From Sinorhizobium saheli (GTDB taxonomy: Bacteria; Pseudomonadota; Alphaproteobacteria; Rhizobiales; Rhizobiaceae), in NCBI RefSeq assembly GCF_001651875.1, contig NZ_LNQB01000096.1:1-64000 (forward strand): 64,000 nt of DNA, read 5' to 3'. How positions within the stretch are numbered: position 1 is the first letter of the stretch; each line of letters begins with the position of its first letter. Of this stretch, positions 52,630 to 61,451 are shown in pieces. Below the pieces are notes generated by a model. It was not told the DNA's origin. It worked only from the letters and a program-made list of their open reading frames with translations, and searched no databases. Both the position numbers and the translations under genes were made by a program.

Positions 52630-53529
52630 ATGCTCGATTATTCCGCACTCAGAGCCGTTTCGGCGGTGGTCCAGACAGGCAGCTTCGAAAAGGCCGCGGG
52701 CCTTCTCAACGTCACGCCTTCGGCCGTGTCGCAGCGCGTCAAGCAGCTCGAGGAACGCCTCGGCATGGTCCTGATCGCGAGGGGCAGCCCCTGCACCGCG
52801 ACGGAGAAGGGAGAATGGCTTTGCCGGCACATGGAGAATGTCGGCATGCTCGAGGCCGAGCTGTTCGGGCATCTGCCGGGCCTAGTCGATCCGGCGGAAC
52901 CCGAACCGAGGGTGACGCTCCATATCGCGACGAATGCCGACAGTCTCGGCACCTGGTTCCTGGCGCCGGTGTCCAATTTCGCCAGACGCTCCGGCTATCT
53001 CCTGAACATAGCGATCGACGAGGACCATACTGCCGACTGGTTGCAGCGCGGGCGGGTGATCGCGGCCGTCACCAGCCTGGAAAAACCGGTCCAGGGCTGC
53101 CGGCGCATGGCTCTCGGCCCGCTTCGCTACTACGCGACGGCGAGCCCCGATTTCATTGCCCGGCATTTTCCCGAGGGCGTCACGGCCGAGGCGATCGGCA
53201 ACGCGCCCGCCTTGACCTTCAATCAGAAGGACAGGCTGCAGAGCCGGTGGGTTCGTCGGGTCTTCGGCGAAGACCTCACGCCCCCGACGCATTGGCTGCC
53301 CTCGACGCAAGGCTTCGTCGAGGCCAGCCTTTCCGGCATGGGATGGGGCATGAACCCGGCCCCGCTCGTGCGCGAGCACCTCAACTCCGGCCGGCTCCTG
53401 GAGCTGATCCCGGAGACGCCGCTCGATGTTCCGCTGTATTGGCAGATCAACCGCCTCGCCGCCGACCGGCTCATCGACCTGACGCGCGAGATCACGGCCG
53501 CGGCGACTGCATGTTTCAATGCTTCGTGA
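52630..53529 (+). CDS. LysR-family regulator ArgP/LysG
   Basis: A 299-residue LysR regulator of the ArgP (IciA)/LysG branch. The helix-turn-helix is LRAVSAVVQTGSFEKAAGLLNVTPSAVSQRVKQLEERLG, and MVLIARGSPCTATEKGEWL follows. It would activate the divergent exporter gene when lysine or arginine accumulates. Confidence 0.9.
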   Translation: MLDYSALRAVSAVVQTGSFEKAAGLLNVTPSAVSQRVKQLEERLGMVLIARGSPCTATEKGEWLCRHMENVGMLEAELFGHLPGLVDPAEPEPRVTLHIATNADSLGTWFLAPVSNFARRSGYLLNIAIDEDHTADWLQRGRVIAAVTSLEKPVQGCRRMALGPLRYYATASPDFIARHFPEGVTAEAIGNAPALTFNQKDRLQSRWVRRVFGEDLTPPTHWLPSTQGFVEASLSGMGWGMNPAPLVREHLNSGRLLELIPETPLDVPLYWQINRLAADRLIDLTREITAAATACFNAS

Positions 53530-53558
53530 ACTTCATGGGACCGTTGCCGTCGGCGGCC

Positions 53559-53912
53559 TCAACCGTGGACGACCCAGGCTCCGAGCACGAGCAGGATGAG
53601 CGGCGGGCCGAGCAGCAGTCCGCCGAAAAGCAGCGCCACCTTCTGTACGTCCCTGCCGGTTTCAATGCGCCTCGAAGTCTCGTCCGGCGCGACAGACATC
53701 CCGTCAGATACGGCCGCCACTTCCCTCATGGCTGCCAGTTCGCGCTCGGCTTTCCAGCCGTCTGCGATCACCGTCCAGGCCTTGACGAAGACGGAGCCGC
53801 CATCCGCCACGTCCCGCCGCCGACCTTCGACTTCGATGTAGACGACGAGTGTCGCCATCCAAAGCAAAGAGGCGATCAGCCAAAGTCGAAAAAGGCCGCG
53901 TAGAAAGGTCAT
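53559..53912 (-). CDS. Small membrane protein of unknown function
   Basis: A 117-residue protein with hydrophobic segments at both ends (FRLWLIASLLWMATLVVYIEVE and VALLFGGLLLGPPLILLVLGAWVV) and a charged middle of about 55 residues. No family is recognised. GAAAGGTCAT-type spacing and a conserved-looking topology support it as real; the longer frame upstream runs into repeats. Confidence 0.6.
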   Translation of the reverse strand: MTFLRGLFRLWLIASLLWMATLVVYIEVEGRRRDVADGGSVFVKAWTVIADGWKAERELAAMREVAAVSDGMSVAPDETSRRIETGRDVQKVALLFGGLLLGPPLILLVLGAWVVHG

Positions 53913-53961
53913 CTCGTGCCTGCCCGATAGACCTAGAATAGCACAGCGGCCGCACTGTTGA

Positions 53962-53996
53962 CTGCATGTCTTCCTGAATCGATCTCGATTTGAGGA
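53962..53996. repeat. R2 repeat fragment
   Basis: TGCATGTCTTCCTGAATCG plus ATCTCGATTTGAGGA matches the first arm of the 16131-16240 copy and forms a hairpin. The remainder is absent. Confidence 0.6.
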
Positions 53997-54054
53997 GAGA
54001 TGCCGCAGTTCGCGCCGGCCCTGCGAAGCCCGTCGGGCGAGGGCGACCGGCTTT

Positions 54055-54157
54055 AGAGCGGAATGCGCTCGCATAGGTTCGCGCCACTGCTCTATCCGCT
54101 TGTTTTTGCCGCATTCGTGCGACGTCAGGTGATTCCACCTGACTGAGAATGCTCCTA
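54055..54157 (+). repeat. R1 intergenic repeat
   Basis: This copy begins AGAGCGGAATGCGCTC and contains GTCAGGTGATTCCACCTGAC; the end is GAATGCTCCTA, one base longer than the consensus. Its final CTA is the stop codon of the ECF sigma gene on the minus strand. Confidence 0.85.
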
Positions 54158-55012
54158 GTGCAAATGCCTCAGCTTGTCAGGGTTGCGCACCACATAGATC
54201 GCGGTGACCTGGCCGTGCTCGATATCGAGGGCGGTGGTCTGGATCTCGCCGTCGGCTTCGAGCGTGACGAAGCCGGGCAGTCCGTTGACGAAGCCGATAC
54301 GAAGAAGTTTGGAGCCATTCGCCTGGAAAAGCCTTGCCAGGCCCTCATGCATCTTCATCACCGCATCGAACCCGATGATCGGTCTGTTGGCTGCGGGGCG
54401 TTTGCCGCCGCCGTCGGCATGGACGCTGACATCGGCCGCCAGCATCGCGCCGAGCGTCTTCATGTCGCCGCTGCGCGAGGCGGTGAAGAAGGCCTCGGCC
54501 AGTTCGAGCCCGCGCTCCTTCTCCACCCGGAAGCGCGGCCTTGCCTCGCGGACATGGCTGCGCGCGCGGGCGGCGAGCTGGCGGCACGCGGCTGCGTCGC
54601 GCTGGATGGTCGCCGCGACTTCCTCGAATGAGAGTCCGAACACGTCGTGCAGCAGGAACGCCGCCCGTTCGAGCGGCGAAAGGCGTTCCAGTGCCAGCAT
54701 CAGCGGCAGGGTGACGTCTTCCTCTTCCTCCTCTTCGACGACGGGATCGGGAAGCCACGGCCCGACATAGGTCTCGCGCTGGCGTCTGGCCGATTTCAGC
54801 TGGTCCAGGCACAGCCGGGTGACCGTGCGGCGCAGGAAAGCCTCGGGCTCGCGCACCGCGGCCCGGTCGGCCCCCATCCAGCGGATGAAGGCCTCCTGCA
54901 CCATGTCTTCGGCATCGGCAACCGAGCCGAGCATGCGATAGGCGACGCGTATCAGCTTCGGACGCAGCGGGTCGAAACTCGCCGCTGCATCCTCATGCGC
55001 GCTCGCAACCAT
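54155..55012 (-). CDS. ECF41-group RNA polymerase sigma factor
   Basis: A 285-residue ECF sigma factor with sigma-2 (LIRVAYRMLGSVADAEDMVQEAFIRW), sigma-4 (LSPLERAAFLLHDVFGLSFEEVAATI) and a C-terminal SnoaL-like extension. The three diagnostic ECF41 motifs are visible: WLPDP in the linker, DGGGK, and NPDKL. In this group the extension regulates the sigma factor in place of an anti-sigma. It overlaps its usual target gene, a CMD-family protein, by one codon. Confidence 0.9.
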   Translation of the reverse strand: MVASAHEDAAASFDPLRPKLIRVAYRMLGSVADAEDMVQEAFIRWMGADRAAVREPEAFLRRTVTRLCLDQLKSARRQRETYVGPWLPDPVVEEEEEEDVTLPLMLALERLSPLERAAFLLHDVFGLSFEEVAATIQRDAAACRQLAARARSHVREARPRFRVEKERGLELAEAFFTASRSGDMKTLGAMLAADVSVHADGGGKRPAANRPIIGFDAVMKMHEGLARLFQANGSKLLRIGFVNGLPGFVTLEADGEIQTTALDIEHGQVTAIYVVRNPDKLRHLH

Positions 55013-55485
55013 CAGGCGACCGCCTTCTCGGCGGGTGCCCTGGCGGCTGCCGGCTCGACCCACAGGCCGAAGCCGATCGCGAGGCGGTTCCAGCCGTTGA
55101 TGACGTTGATCATCAGCGTAAGCTTCACCTGCTCCTCCTCGGTGAACTGGGCCTTCACGGCCTGGTAGGCACTTTCGTGCATATGCCCCTCCGAAAGCCG
55201 TGTCAGGGCTTCCGTCCAGCCGAGCGCGGCGCGTTCGCGATCGCTGTAGCAGGGGGCCTCGCGCCAGGCCGCCAGCAGGTAGATCCGCTGCTCGGTCTCG
55301 CCCTTCGCCCGGGCCTCGACCGTATGCATATTGATGCAGTTGGCGCAACCGTTGATCTGCGAGGCGCGGATCTTCACGAGTTCGATGAGGCTCGGCTCAA
55401 GGCTCGAAGCGACGGCGTTCGACAGGCTGAACCAGCTCTTCATGAGGGAAGGGGCGGCGGCAAAGGGATCAAGTTTGGCAGTCAT
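55012..55485 (-). CDS. Carboxymuconolactone decarboxylase/AhpD-family protein
   Basis: A 157-residue CMD-family protein with the CxxC redox motif NGCANCINMHTVEAR and WREAPCYSDRERAALGWTEALT. Such genes are the typical partner and target of ECF41 sigma factors and may act as peroxidases or thiol oxidoreductases. ATG 55485 is used; the long frame upstream is a shadow of tctA. Confidence 0.9.
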   Translation of the reverse strand: MTAKLDPFAAAPSLMKSWFSLSNAVASSLEPSLIELVKIRASQINGCANCINMHTVEARAKGETEQRIYLLAAWREAPCYSDRERAALGWTEALTRLSEGHMHESAYQAVKAQFTEEEQVKLTLMINVINGWNRLAIGFGLWVEPAAARAPAEKAVA

Positions 55486-55631
55486 GGTTCGCTTTCCTCT
55501 TGTTGCTTGCGATACCATGACGAGACAGGATCGGCTGGTGTGACATCGGCGCGATTTTTTCTGCCGGGGGGCCAGAGAGCGTCCAGCCCCGCGCCTGTCC
55601 AGACGCGGGGCCGGGGATGTTCCAGGGTGTC

Positions 55632-57137
55632 TTAGTCCTCCTCGACGAAGACCTCCTCGCGCTTGGCCTTGACGGCCGGCAGGAAGACGACGACGAGAAC
55701 GATCGCCGCGATCAGCAGGAGGCCGGCACTGATCGGCCGGGTGAAGAAGGTCGTCGGGTCGCCGCGCGAGAGGATCATCGCGCGCCGGAGGTTTTCTTCG
55801 AGCAGCGGCCCCAGCACGAAGCCGAGGAGCAGCGGCGCCGGCTCGCAACGCAACTTCTGGAGCAGATAGCCGACGAGGCCGAAGAAGGCGACGGCATAGA
55901 GATCGTAGACGTTGGAGTTGACGCTGTAGACCCCGATCGAGCAGAAGGCCATGATGATCGGGAAGAGCACGAAATAGGGGATCTTCAGGAGCTTCACCCA
56001 GAGCCCGATCAGCGGCAGGTTCAGGACGACGAGCATCAGGTTGCCGATCCACATGGAGGCGATGATGCCCCAGAAGAGCGCCGGCTGCTCCACCGCCACG
56101 TTCGGTCCGGGAACGATGCCCTGGATGATCATCGCGCCGATCATCAGGGCCATGACCGGATTTGCCGGAATGCCGAGGGTGAGCAACGGGATGAACGAGG
56201 TCTGCGCGCCCGCATTGTTGGCGCTTTCAGGCCCGGCGACGCCGGCGATCGCACCGCGGCCGAACTCTTCCGGCCGGTCGGAGATGCGCTTCTCGACCGT
56301 GTAGGAGGCGAAGGCCGCGAGGATTGCGCCGCCGCCCGGCAGCACGCCGAGCGCCGAGCCGATGACCGTGCCGCGTATCACCGGCGCGAACATGCGCTTG
56401 AAATCCTCCTTCGTCGGCATCAGGTCGGAGACCCTTGCCATCAGCACCTCGCGGGTCTTCTCGCTTTCGAGGTTGCGCAGGATTTCGGCGATGCCGAAAA
56501 CGCCAACCGCGACCGCCACGAAATTGAGCCCGTCAGAATATTCCCGGATGCCGAGCGTGAAGCGCGGCGTCCCGGTATAGATGTCGGTGCCGACGAGACC
56601 GAGCAGCAGGCCGAGCGCGACCATGGCGAGCGCCTTGACGATCGAGCCGTGCGCGAGCGCCACCGAGGAGACGAGGCCGACGATCATCAGCGAGAAATAC
56701 TCGGCTGCGCCGAATTCCAGCGCGATCTCGGTCAAGGGCGGCGCGAAGAGGGCGACGAGGAAGGTCGAGACGGTGCCGGCGAAGAACGACCCGAGCGCGG
56801 CGATGGCCAGCGCCGTGCCGGCCCGGCCGTTGCGCGCCATCTGGTAGCCGTCGATGGCGGTGACGGCGGAGGAGGATTCGCCCGGCATGTTGATGAGGAT
56901 CGCCGTGGTCGAGCCGCCATACTGGGCGCCGTAATAGATGCCGGCGAGCATGATCAGCGAGGAGACCGGCTCGAGCTGGAAGGTGATCGGCAGCAGCATG
57001 GCGATGGTCGCCGTGGCGCCGATGCCTGGAAGCACGCCGATCAGCGTTCCGAGGAGGACGCCGATAAGGCAGAAGAGAAGGTTAGCCGGCGAAGCGGCGG
57101 TGGAAAAGCCGAGGGCGAGATTGCTGATGAGATCCAT
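55632..57137 (-). CDS. tctA: Tripartite tricarboxylate transporter, large permease
   Basis: A 501-residue TctA with the diagnostic Gly-rich GTLIGVLPGIGATATIAMLLP near the N terminus and GVLPGGGAILAAFASYTVEK in the middle, and many helices. It forms the main channel for tricarboxylate-type substrates. It is 9 bp after tctB. Confidence 0.9.
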   Translation of the reverse strand: MDLISNLALGFSTAASPANLLFCLIGVLLGTLIGVLPGIGATATIAMLLPITFQLEPVSSLIMLAGIYYGAQYGGSTTAILINMPGESSSAVTAIDGYQMARNGRAGTALAIAALGSFFAGTVSTFLVALFAPPLTEIALEFGAAEYFSLMIVGLVSSVALAHGSIVKALAMVALGLLLGLVGTDIYTGTPRFTLGIREYSDGLNFVAVAVGVFGIAEILRNLESEKTREVLMARVSDLMPTKEDFKRMFAPVIRGTVIGSALGVLPGGGAILAAFASYTVEKRISDRPEEFGRGAIAGVAGPESANNAGAQTSFIPLLTLGIPANPVMALMIGAMIIQGIVPGPNVAVEQPALFWGIIASMWIGNLMLVVLNLPLIGLWVKLLKIPYFVLFPIIMAFCSIGVYSVNSNVYDLYAVAFFGLVGYLLQKLRCEPAPLLLGFVLGPLLEENLRRAMILSRGDPTTFFTRPISAGLLLIAAIVLVVVFLPAVKAKREEVFVEED

Positions 57138-57146
57138 GGCCGCCTC

Positions 57147-57608
57147 CTAGAACCGGACCCAGGGGCCGAAGCGCTCGAAGGGCAGGCCGAGGGCGTAGCT
57201 GAAGACCACGAGCGAGAAGACCGTCAGCGCCAGCGAGACGGCGAGCGCCCAGTGCGGCCGCATCCGGTGCGAGGCGAAACAGGCGATCAGCGCGGTGAAG
57301 AAGATCGCCGGAACGAAACCGAGCCCCCTGATCGTCAGGCCGAAGAAGATCGGCGCCGGCAGGATGAAGAGCATGCCGCGGATCGCGATCGGCCCCATCG
57401 GCTCGTGCTGGACGCGCGCCGATTGCACGAGGACGATGATGCCGAGCAGCGTCAGCACGGCCGAAAGCAAGAGTGGGAAATAGCCGGGACCCATGCGGAA
57501 GGCGGTGCCGAGCTCGAGGCCGAACGACTGCCAGGCGAAGAACAGCCCGACGGCCGTCAGAATGCCGCCGCATAGCGCATTGGTCGGATCGAAGGAGATG
57601 GACTTCAT
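57147..57608 (-). CDS. tctB: Tripartite tricarboxylate transporter, small permease
   Basis: A 153-residue membrane protein with four predicted helices and the conserved MGPGYFPLLLSAVLTLLGIIVL motif. It is the small subunit pairing with TctA. It is poorly conserved in general, so position between tctC and tctA supports it. Confidence 0.85.
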   Translation of the reverse strand: MKSISFDPTNALCGGILTAVGLFFAWQSFGLELGTAFRMGPGYFPLLLSAVLTLLGIIVLVQSARVQHEPMGPIAIRGMLFILPAPIFFGLTIRGLGFVPAIFFTALIACFASHRMRPHWALAVSLALTVFSLVVFSYALGLPFERFGPWVRF

Positions 57609-57716
57609 TCATGTCCCCTATGGTCTTTTGGACACGGCCGCGGCGTGTCGATCTGGCGATTGTCCTCGCATGGATGCGGGCGGGCGCCGGTCGGATTCGT
57701 TCTGGTCCCGCCTTGC

Positions 57717-57785
57717 TGCACGTCTTCCTTCATCCTAGCCGATTTCAGGAAAAACACGCAGCAATTCAAAGTGCTACAGCGAAAT
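57717..57785. repeat. R2 repeat, degenerate copy
   Basis: CTGCACGTCTTCCTTCATC, GATTTCAGGAAAAACACG, CAGCAATTCAAAGTGCTAC matches the 16131-16240 copy at moderate identity; the final hairpin is lost. It lies between tctC and tctB. Confidence 0.65.
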
Positions 57786-57815
57786 TAGCGCTTATGATCG
57801 CCCCGTGCCTGGTGA

Positions 57816-57860
57816 CGGTTGACGGCTGTCAACCGCCATTCCTCCCGCGGGTACGGGAGG
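57816..57860 (-). promoter_or_regulatory. Twin hairpins between tctC and tctB
   Basis: Two stem-loops follow the tctC stop: CCTCCCG/CGGGAGG (57841-57847 and 57854-57860) and CGGTTGAC/GTCAACCG (57816-57823 and 57828-57835). They probably reduce read-through into tctB and protect the tctC message. Confidence 0.55.
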
Positions 57861-57886
57861 GAAGTGGCGGCAGGTTGGGTGAAGGA

Positions 57887-58864
57887 TCAGTCCGCGTACT
57901 GGCCGGCGGCCTCGATCACCGGCTTCCAGCGGGCGATCTCGCCTTCGAGCTTGGCCTTCAAAGCCGCCGGCGTCGCGTCGGCTTCGCTCGAGGGTTCGGT
58001 GCCGAGCTCGGCGAAGCGGGCGGCGACGTTCGGATCCTTGAGCGCCTTCTGCAGCGACTTCGACAGGCGGTCGGTGATTTCCGCCGGCGTCCCCTTCGGC
58101 GCATAGATGCCGTGCCAGATGCCGACCTGGAAGCCCTTGAGGCCGGCCTCTTCCGCCGTCGGCAGGTCGGGGAAGATCTTCAGCCGCGCCGGCGAGGTCA
58201 CGGCATAGGCCTTGATGGTGCCGCCCTGGATCTGTTTCGTCGTGTTGGTGGTCTGGTCGCACATGATGTCGACCTGGCCGCCGAGCAGGTCGGTCATCGC
58301 CGGGCCGGTGCCCTTGTAGGGAACGGTCGTGAGCTGCGTATCGATGGCGCTCATGAACATCATGCCGCAGAGATGCGAAGCCGCACCGATGCCGGCATTG
58401 GCGACCGTCACGGTGTCCTTGTTGGCCTTCGCATAGTCGATCAGCCCCTTGAGATCGCTCGGTTCGAAGTCCTTGCGCGCGACGATCGTCATCGGCACTT
58501 CCGTGACGAGACCGACATATTCGAAGGAATTCAGCGTGTCGTAGGCGAGCTTGCGATAGAGCGTCGCGCTGGTCGCCATGCCGATGTGATGCAAGAGCAG
58601 CGTGTAGCCGTCCGGCTCCGCCTTGGCGACGCGGCCCGCGCCGAGCGTGCCGCCGGCGCCGCCGACGTTCTCGACGATGATCTGCTGGCCGAGGTCCTTC
58701 GACATCGCTTCGGCGACGAGGCGGGTGACCGTGTCGGTCGGGCCGCCGGCCGAGAAGGGCACCACCATGGTGATCGTGCGCTCCGGATAGCCCTGAGCGT
58801 TGGCGGAGGCGGCAAAAAGGGAAATGGCTGCGGCGGCGCCCAGAAGCGCGTTCAGAATCTTCAT
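57887..58864 (-). CDS. tctC: Tricarboxylate-binding protein (Bug/TctC family)
   Basis: A 325-residue periplasmic binding protein with a Sec signal (MKILNALLGAAAAISLFAASANAQ). Bug-family features are YPERTITMVVPFSAGGPTDT and ENVGGAGGTLGAGRVAKAEPDGYTLL. It delivers a di/tricarboxylate or similar to TctAB. ATG 58864 has GGGAGGAAAAG before it. Confidence 0.9.
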   Translation of the reverse strand: MKILNALLGAAAAISLFAASANAQGYPERTITMVVPFSAGGPTDTVTRLVAEAMSKDLGQQIIVENVGGAGGTLGAGRVAKAEPDGYTLLLHHIGMATSATLYRKLAYDTLNSFEYVGLVTEVPMTIVARKDFEPSDLKGLIDYAKANKDTVTVANAGIGAASHLCGMMFMSAIDTQLTTVPYKGTGPAMTDLLGGQVDIMCDQTTNTTKQIQGGTIKAYAVTSPARLKIFPDLPTAEEAGLKGFQVGIWHGIYAPKGTPAEITDRLSKSLQKALKDPNVAARFAELGTEPSSEADATPAALKAKLEGEIARWKPVIEAAGQYAD

Positions 58865-59041
58865 CTTTTCCTCCCGGATGAACTTAGCGACCAGCCGGCA
58901 TGGATCCTCCCGCACCGGTTTCTGGCTTCACCCATTAGCAAGCGGGATTTTACCACAGACAACTGCGGGCCGAGGCCGTTTCCTGCTTTTCCCGTGGGCG
59001 CACGCGAAGAATGTGTGGAATCGGAAACAAACGCGCCTTCG

Positions 59042-59063
59042 GATGGGTGGGTTTCCACCCATC
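59042..59063 (-). terminator. Hairpin after the pseudouridine synthase gene
   Basis: GATGGGTGG/CCACCCATC (59042-59050, 59055-59063) forms a 9-bp stem 20 bp beyond the stop of the pseudouridine synthase gene. Only a weak T-rich stretch follows. Confidence 0.45.
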
Positions 59064-59082
59064 GGGGGGCCGCACGCCGAAC

Positions 59083-59925
59083 TCAGAGGCCGGTGCGGCG
59101 CTTGAGGTAGAGGATTTCCTCCTCCGTCAGCGGCCGGCTCGCCCCCTTCGGCAGGTCGCCGAGCCTGATCTCGCCGATCGAGACGCGCAACAGCCGCAGG
59201 CATTCGAAGCCGAGCGCCTCGAGCATGCGGCGGATCTGCCGGTTGCGCCCTTCCTCAAGCTCGACCTCGATCCAGCTGTTCTTCTCGCCGCCTCTCAACG
59301 GACGGACGCGCCTCGCCTTCAGCATCTCGCCGCCTTCGACCACGCCCTCCGTCATCCGCGCGGCGGTCGCCTCGTCGAAGTGGCCGCGCACCTGGACGTG
59401 ATAGACCTTGCCGAGATGCGTCGCCGGATCGAGCAGGCGCTGCGCGAGCACCGTGTGATTGGTGAAGAGCAGCAGCCCCTCGCTCGCCTTGTCGAGCCGG
59501 CCGACCGGCGAGAGAAAGCGGGCGTCGACCTCGCCGAGGCAGTCGAAGACGGTCGGTCGCCCATCCGGATCCTCACGGGTCGTCACCAGGCCGCGCGGCT
59601 TGTTCAGCATCAGATAGAGCTTCGCCTCGGCCGTGACCGGCACGCCGTCGACGGCAATCCGGTCCTTGTCGATGTCGACCCATAGCGAAAGGTCGGTCGT
59701 CGTCCGATTGGCGACGCTGACGCGGCCCTCGCCGATCAGCCGCTCGGCCTGGGTGCGCGAGCAGTAGCCAAGCTTGGAAAGCGCCCGCGCCAGGGTCACG
59801 CGTTTGCCGGCGCCCGCGCCGGGCTCGCGATCTCTGGCTGTCGGGGCGCGCCGTTGCCTCACCCGTCGTCTCCCCTGTGGTTCAAAGTGCTGCAGCGCGT
59901 CTGGTGCGTCGCGCGGTGCTTTCAT
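59083..59925 (-). CDS. RsuA/RluE-family rRNA pseudouridine synthase
   Basis: A 280-residue pseudouridine synthase. The S4 RNA-binding domain is TLARALSKLGYCSRTQAERLIGEGRVSVAN; the catalytic Asp is in SPVGRLDKASEGLLLFTN. EEGRNRQIRRMLEALG is the conserved C-terminal motif. Whether it modifies 16S or 23S rRNA cannot be decided. The ATG at 59925 lies within an R2-like repeat that encodes the first ~15 residues; GTG at 59799 is a plausible alternative start immediately before the S4 domain. Confidence 0.85.
   Translation of the reverse strand: MKAPRDAPDALQHFEPQGRRRVRQRRAPTARDREPGAGAGKRVTLARALSKLGYCSRTQAERLIGEGRVSVANRTTTDLSLWVDIDKDRIAVDGVPVTAEAKLYLMLNKPRGLVTTREDPDGRPTVFDCLGEVDARFLSPVGRLDKASEGLLLFTNHTVLAQRLLDPATHLGKVYHVQVRGHFDEATAARMTEGVVEGGEMLKARRVRPLRGGEKNSWIEVELEEGRNRQIRRMLEALGFECLRLLRVSIGEIRLGDLPKGASRPLTEEEILYLKRRTGL
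59880..59925. repeat. R2 repeat fragment overlapping a gene start
   Basis: TTCAAAGTGCTGCAGCG followed by CGTCTGGTGCGTCGCGCGG corresponds to the right half of the R2 element. It covers the first ATG and about 15 codons of the pseudouridine synthase gene. Confidence 0.6.
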
Positions 59926-60155
59926 CTCGCACAAACGCCGGCGCCGGGCCAGTGTCAAAGACGCCGCTGTCGCCGGCGCGCATCACCGGCGCTCAATATC
60001 CCGGTTCCGTCGAGATTTTTTCATTCTGCCGCAAGAAGTTCATTTTCCGTCTTCAGGCGGAACAGAAATTGCGGATATATCTTCCGCTTCATTCTTTCAT
60101 GCCGCCGCGCTCAGGGAACGCGGTTCCGCTTTGCGGGTCGTCAGGGGGAACATCG

Positions 60156-61424
60156 ATGCCTGGAATGATGGGTCGCCGCGTGCGGCATCGCCGGTATGGA
60201 TTGCCCGTTCGCGCGGTCGCCGCGCTCGTTTCGCTGTCACTCCTGGCGGGCTGCGGCGGGCACGCGAAGGGCGTGATGACGCCGGTGGCGCTGGCGAGCC
60301 CGGCCGCGACCGCGCAGGTCGAGATGCTGGTGGCGACGACGCGCGAGCCCTCGGGAAATCCCGCCACGCTGTTCTCGGGCGAACGCAGCGCGGAGCTCTC
60401 CTTCACCGACATCGCCGTCTCGATCCCGCCCGCCTCGCGGCGCAAGGTCGGCGAGGTGCAATGGCCGCGCCGCCTGCCGCCCGATCCGCAGACCGACTTC
60501 GCCGTGACGCGGGTCGAGAAGCTCGCATCGCGGGACGAGGCGCGCGCCTGGTTCCACCGGCACAATGTCGGCGGCCACGTCTTTCTGTTCGTGCACGGTT
60601 TCAACAACACCTACGAGGACGCGGTCTTCCGGCTGGCGCAGATCGTCCATGATTCCGGCGCCAAGGCAACGCCGATGCTGTTCACCTGGCCGTCGCGCGC
60701 CAGGGTGCTCGACTATAATTACGACAAGGAGAGCACCAACTATTCGCGCACCGCGCTCGAAGACGGGCTGCGCGCGCTCGCCACTGCCCCGGACGTGACG
60801 GAGGTTACGATTCTGGCTCATTCGATGGGAACATGGCTGACGATGGAAGCGCTCCGGCAGATGGGCATCCGGGATGGCCGCATCGCGCCGAAGATCAGGA
60901 ACGTCATCCTTGCCTCGCCAGACATCGACCTCGACGTCTTCGCCAAGCAATGGGTGGACCTCGGGAAGGGCCGGCCGAAGTTCACGATTTTCGTGTCGCA
61001 GGACGATCGCGCGCTCGCCCTCTCGCGGCTGATCTCCGGCGACGTCTCGCGGCTGGGCGCGATCGATCCGACCGCCGAGCCCTACCGCAGCCAGCTCGAG
61101 AAGGCCGGGATCACGGCGATCGACCTCACCAAGGTCAAGACCGAGGACGGCCTGCACCACGGCAAGTTCGCCGAAAGCCCCGAGATCGTGCAACTGATCG
61201 GCCAGCGGATCATGACCGGCCAGACGCTGACCGACTCCGAGATGACGCTCGGCGACGGCATCACCGCCGTCGTCGCCGGCACGGCCAAGAACGTCGGCAC
61301 GGTCGCCGCCGCGACCATTTCCGCACCAGTGAATATCCTCGAACAGCCGGCGCGACCGAGGAAGAAGAAGCCGGCGCTCGGCGAGACGCTGGAAAGCGAC
61401 GCTGAGGGAGGCGCGACGAACTAA
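60156..61424 (+). CDS. Lipoprotein alpha/beta hydrolase (DUF900)
   Basis: A 422-residue esterase/lipase-like protein. The lipobox LLAGC at about residue 30 predicts a lipid-anchored protein. The oxyanion motif is FLFVHGFNNTYEDAVFRLAQI and the nucleophile elbow is ILAHSMGTWLTMEAL. ATG 60156 follows CAGGGGG. DUF900 proteins are secreted or envelope hydrolases of unknown substrate. The C-terminal 80 residues are basic and proline-rich and outside the domain. Confidence 0.85.
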   Translation: MPGMMGRRVRHRRYGLPVRAVAALVSLSLLAGCGGHAKGVMTPVALASPAATAQVEMLVATTREPSGNPATLFSGERSAELSFTDIAVSIPPASRRKVGEVQWPRRLPPDPQTDFAVTRVEKLASRDEARAWFHRHNVGGHVFLFVHGFNNTYEDAVFRLAQIVHDSGAKATPMLFTWPSRARVLDYNYDKESTNYSRTALEDGLRALATAPDVTEVTILAHSMGTWLTMEALRQMGIRDGRIAPKIRNVILASPDIDLDVFAKQWVDLGKGRPKFTIFVSQDDRALALSRLISGDVSRLGAIDPTAEPYRSQLEKAGITAIDLTKVKTEDGLHHGKFAESPEIVQLIGQRIMTGQTLTDSEMTLGDGITAVVAGTAKNVGTVAAATISAPVNILEQPARPRKKKPALGETLESDAEGGATN

Positions 61425-61451
61425 TCGGAATCCAGAGCCCGTTTGCCGGTT

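Noticed and set aside
55617-57575. 652-codon plus-strand frame opposite tctA/tctB
   Set aside because: Charged D/E/R-rich shadow translation typical of antisense to membrane protein genes.
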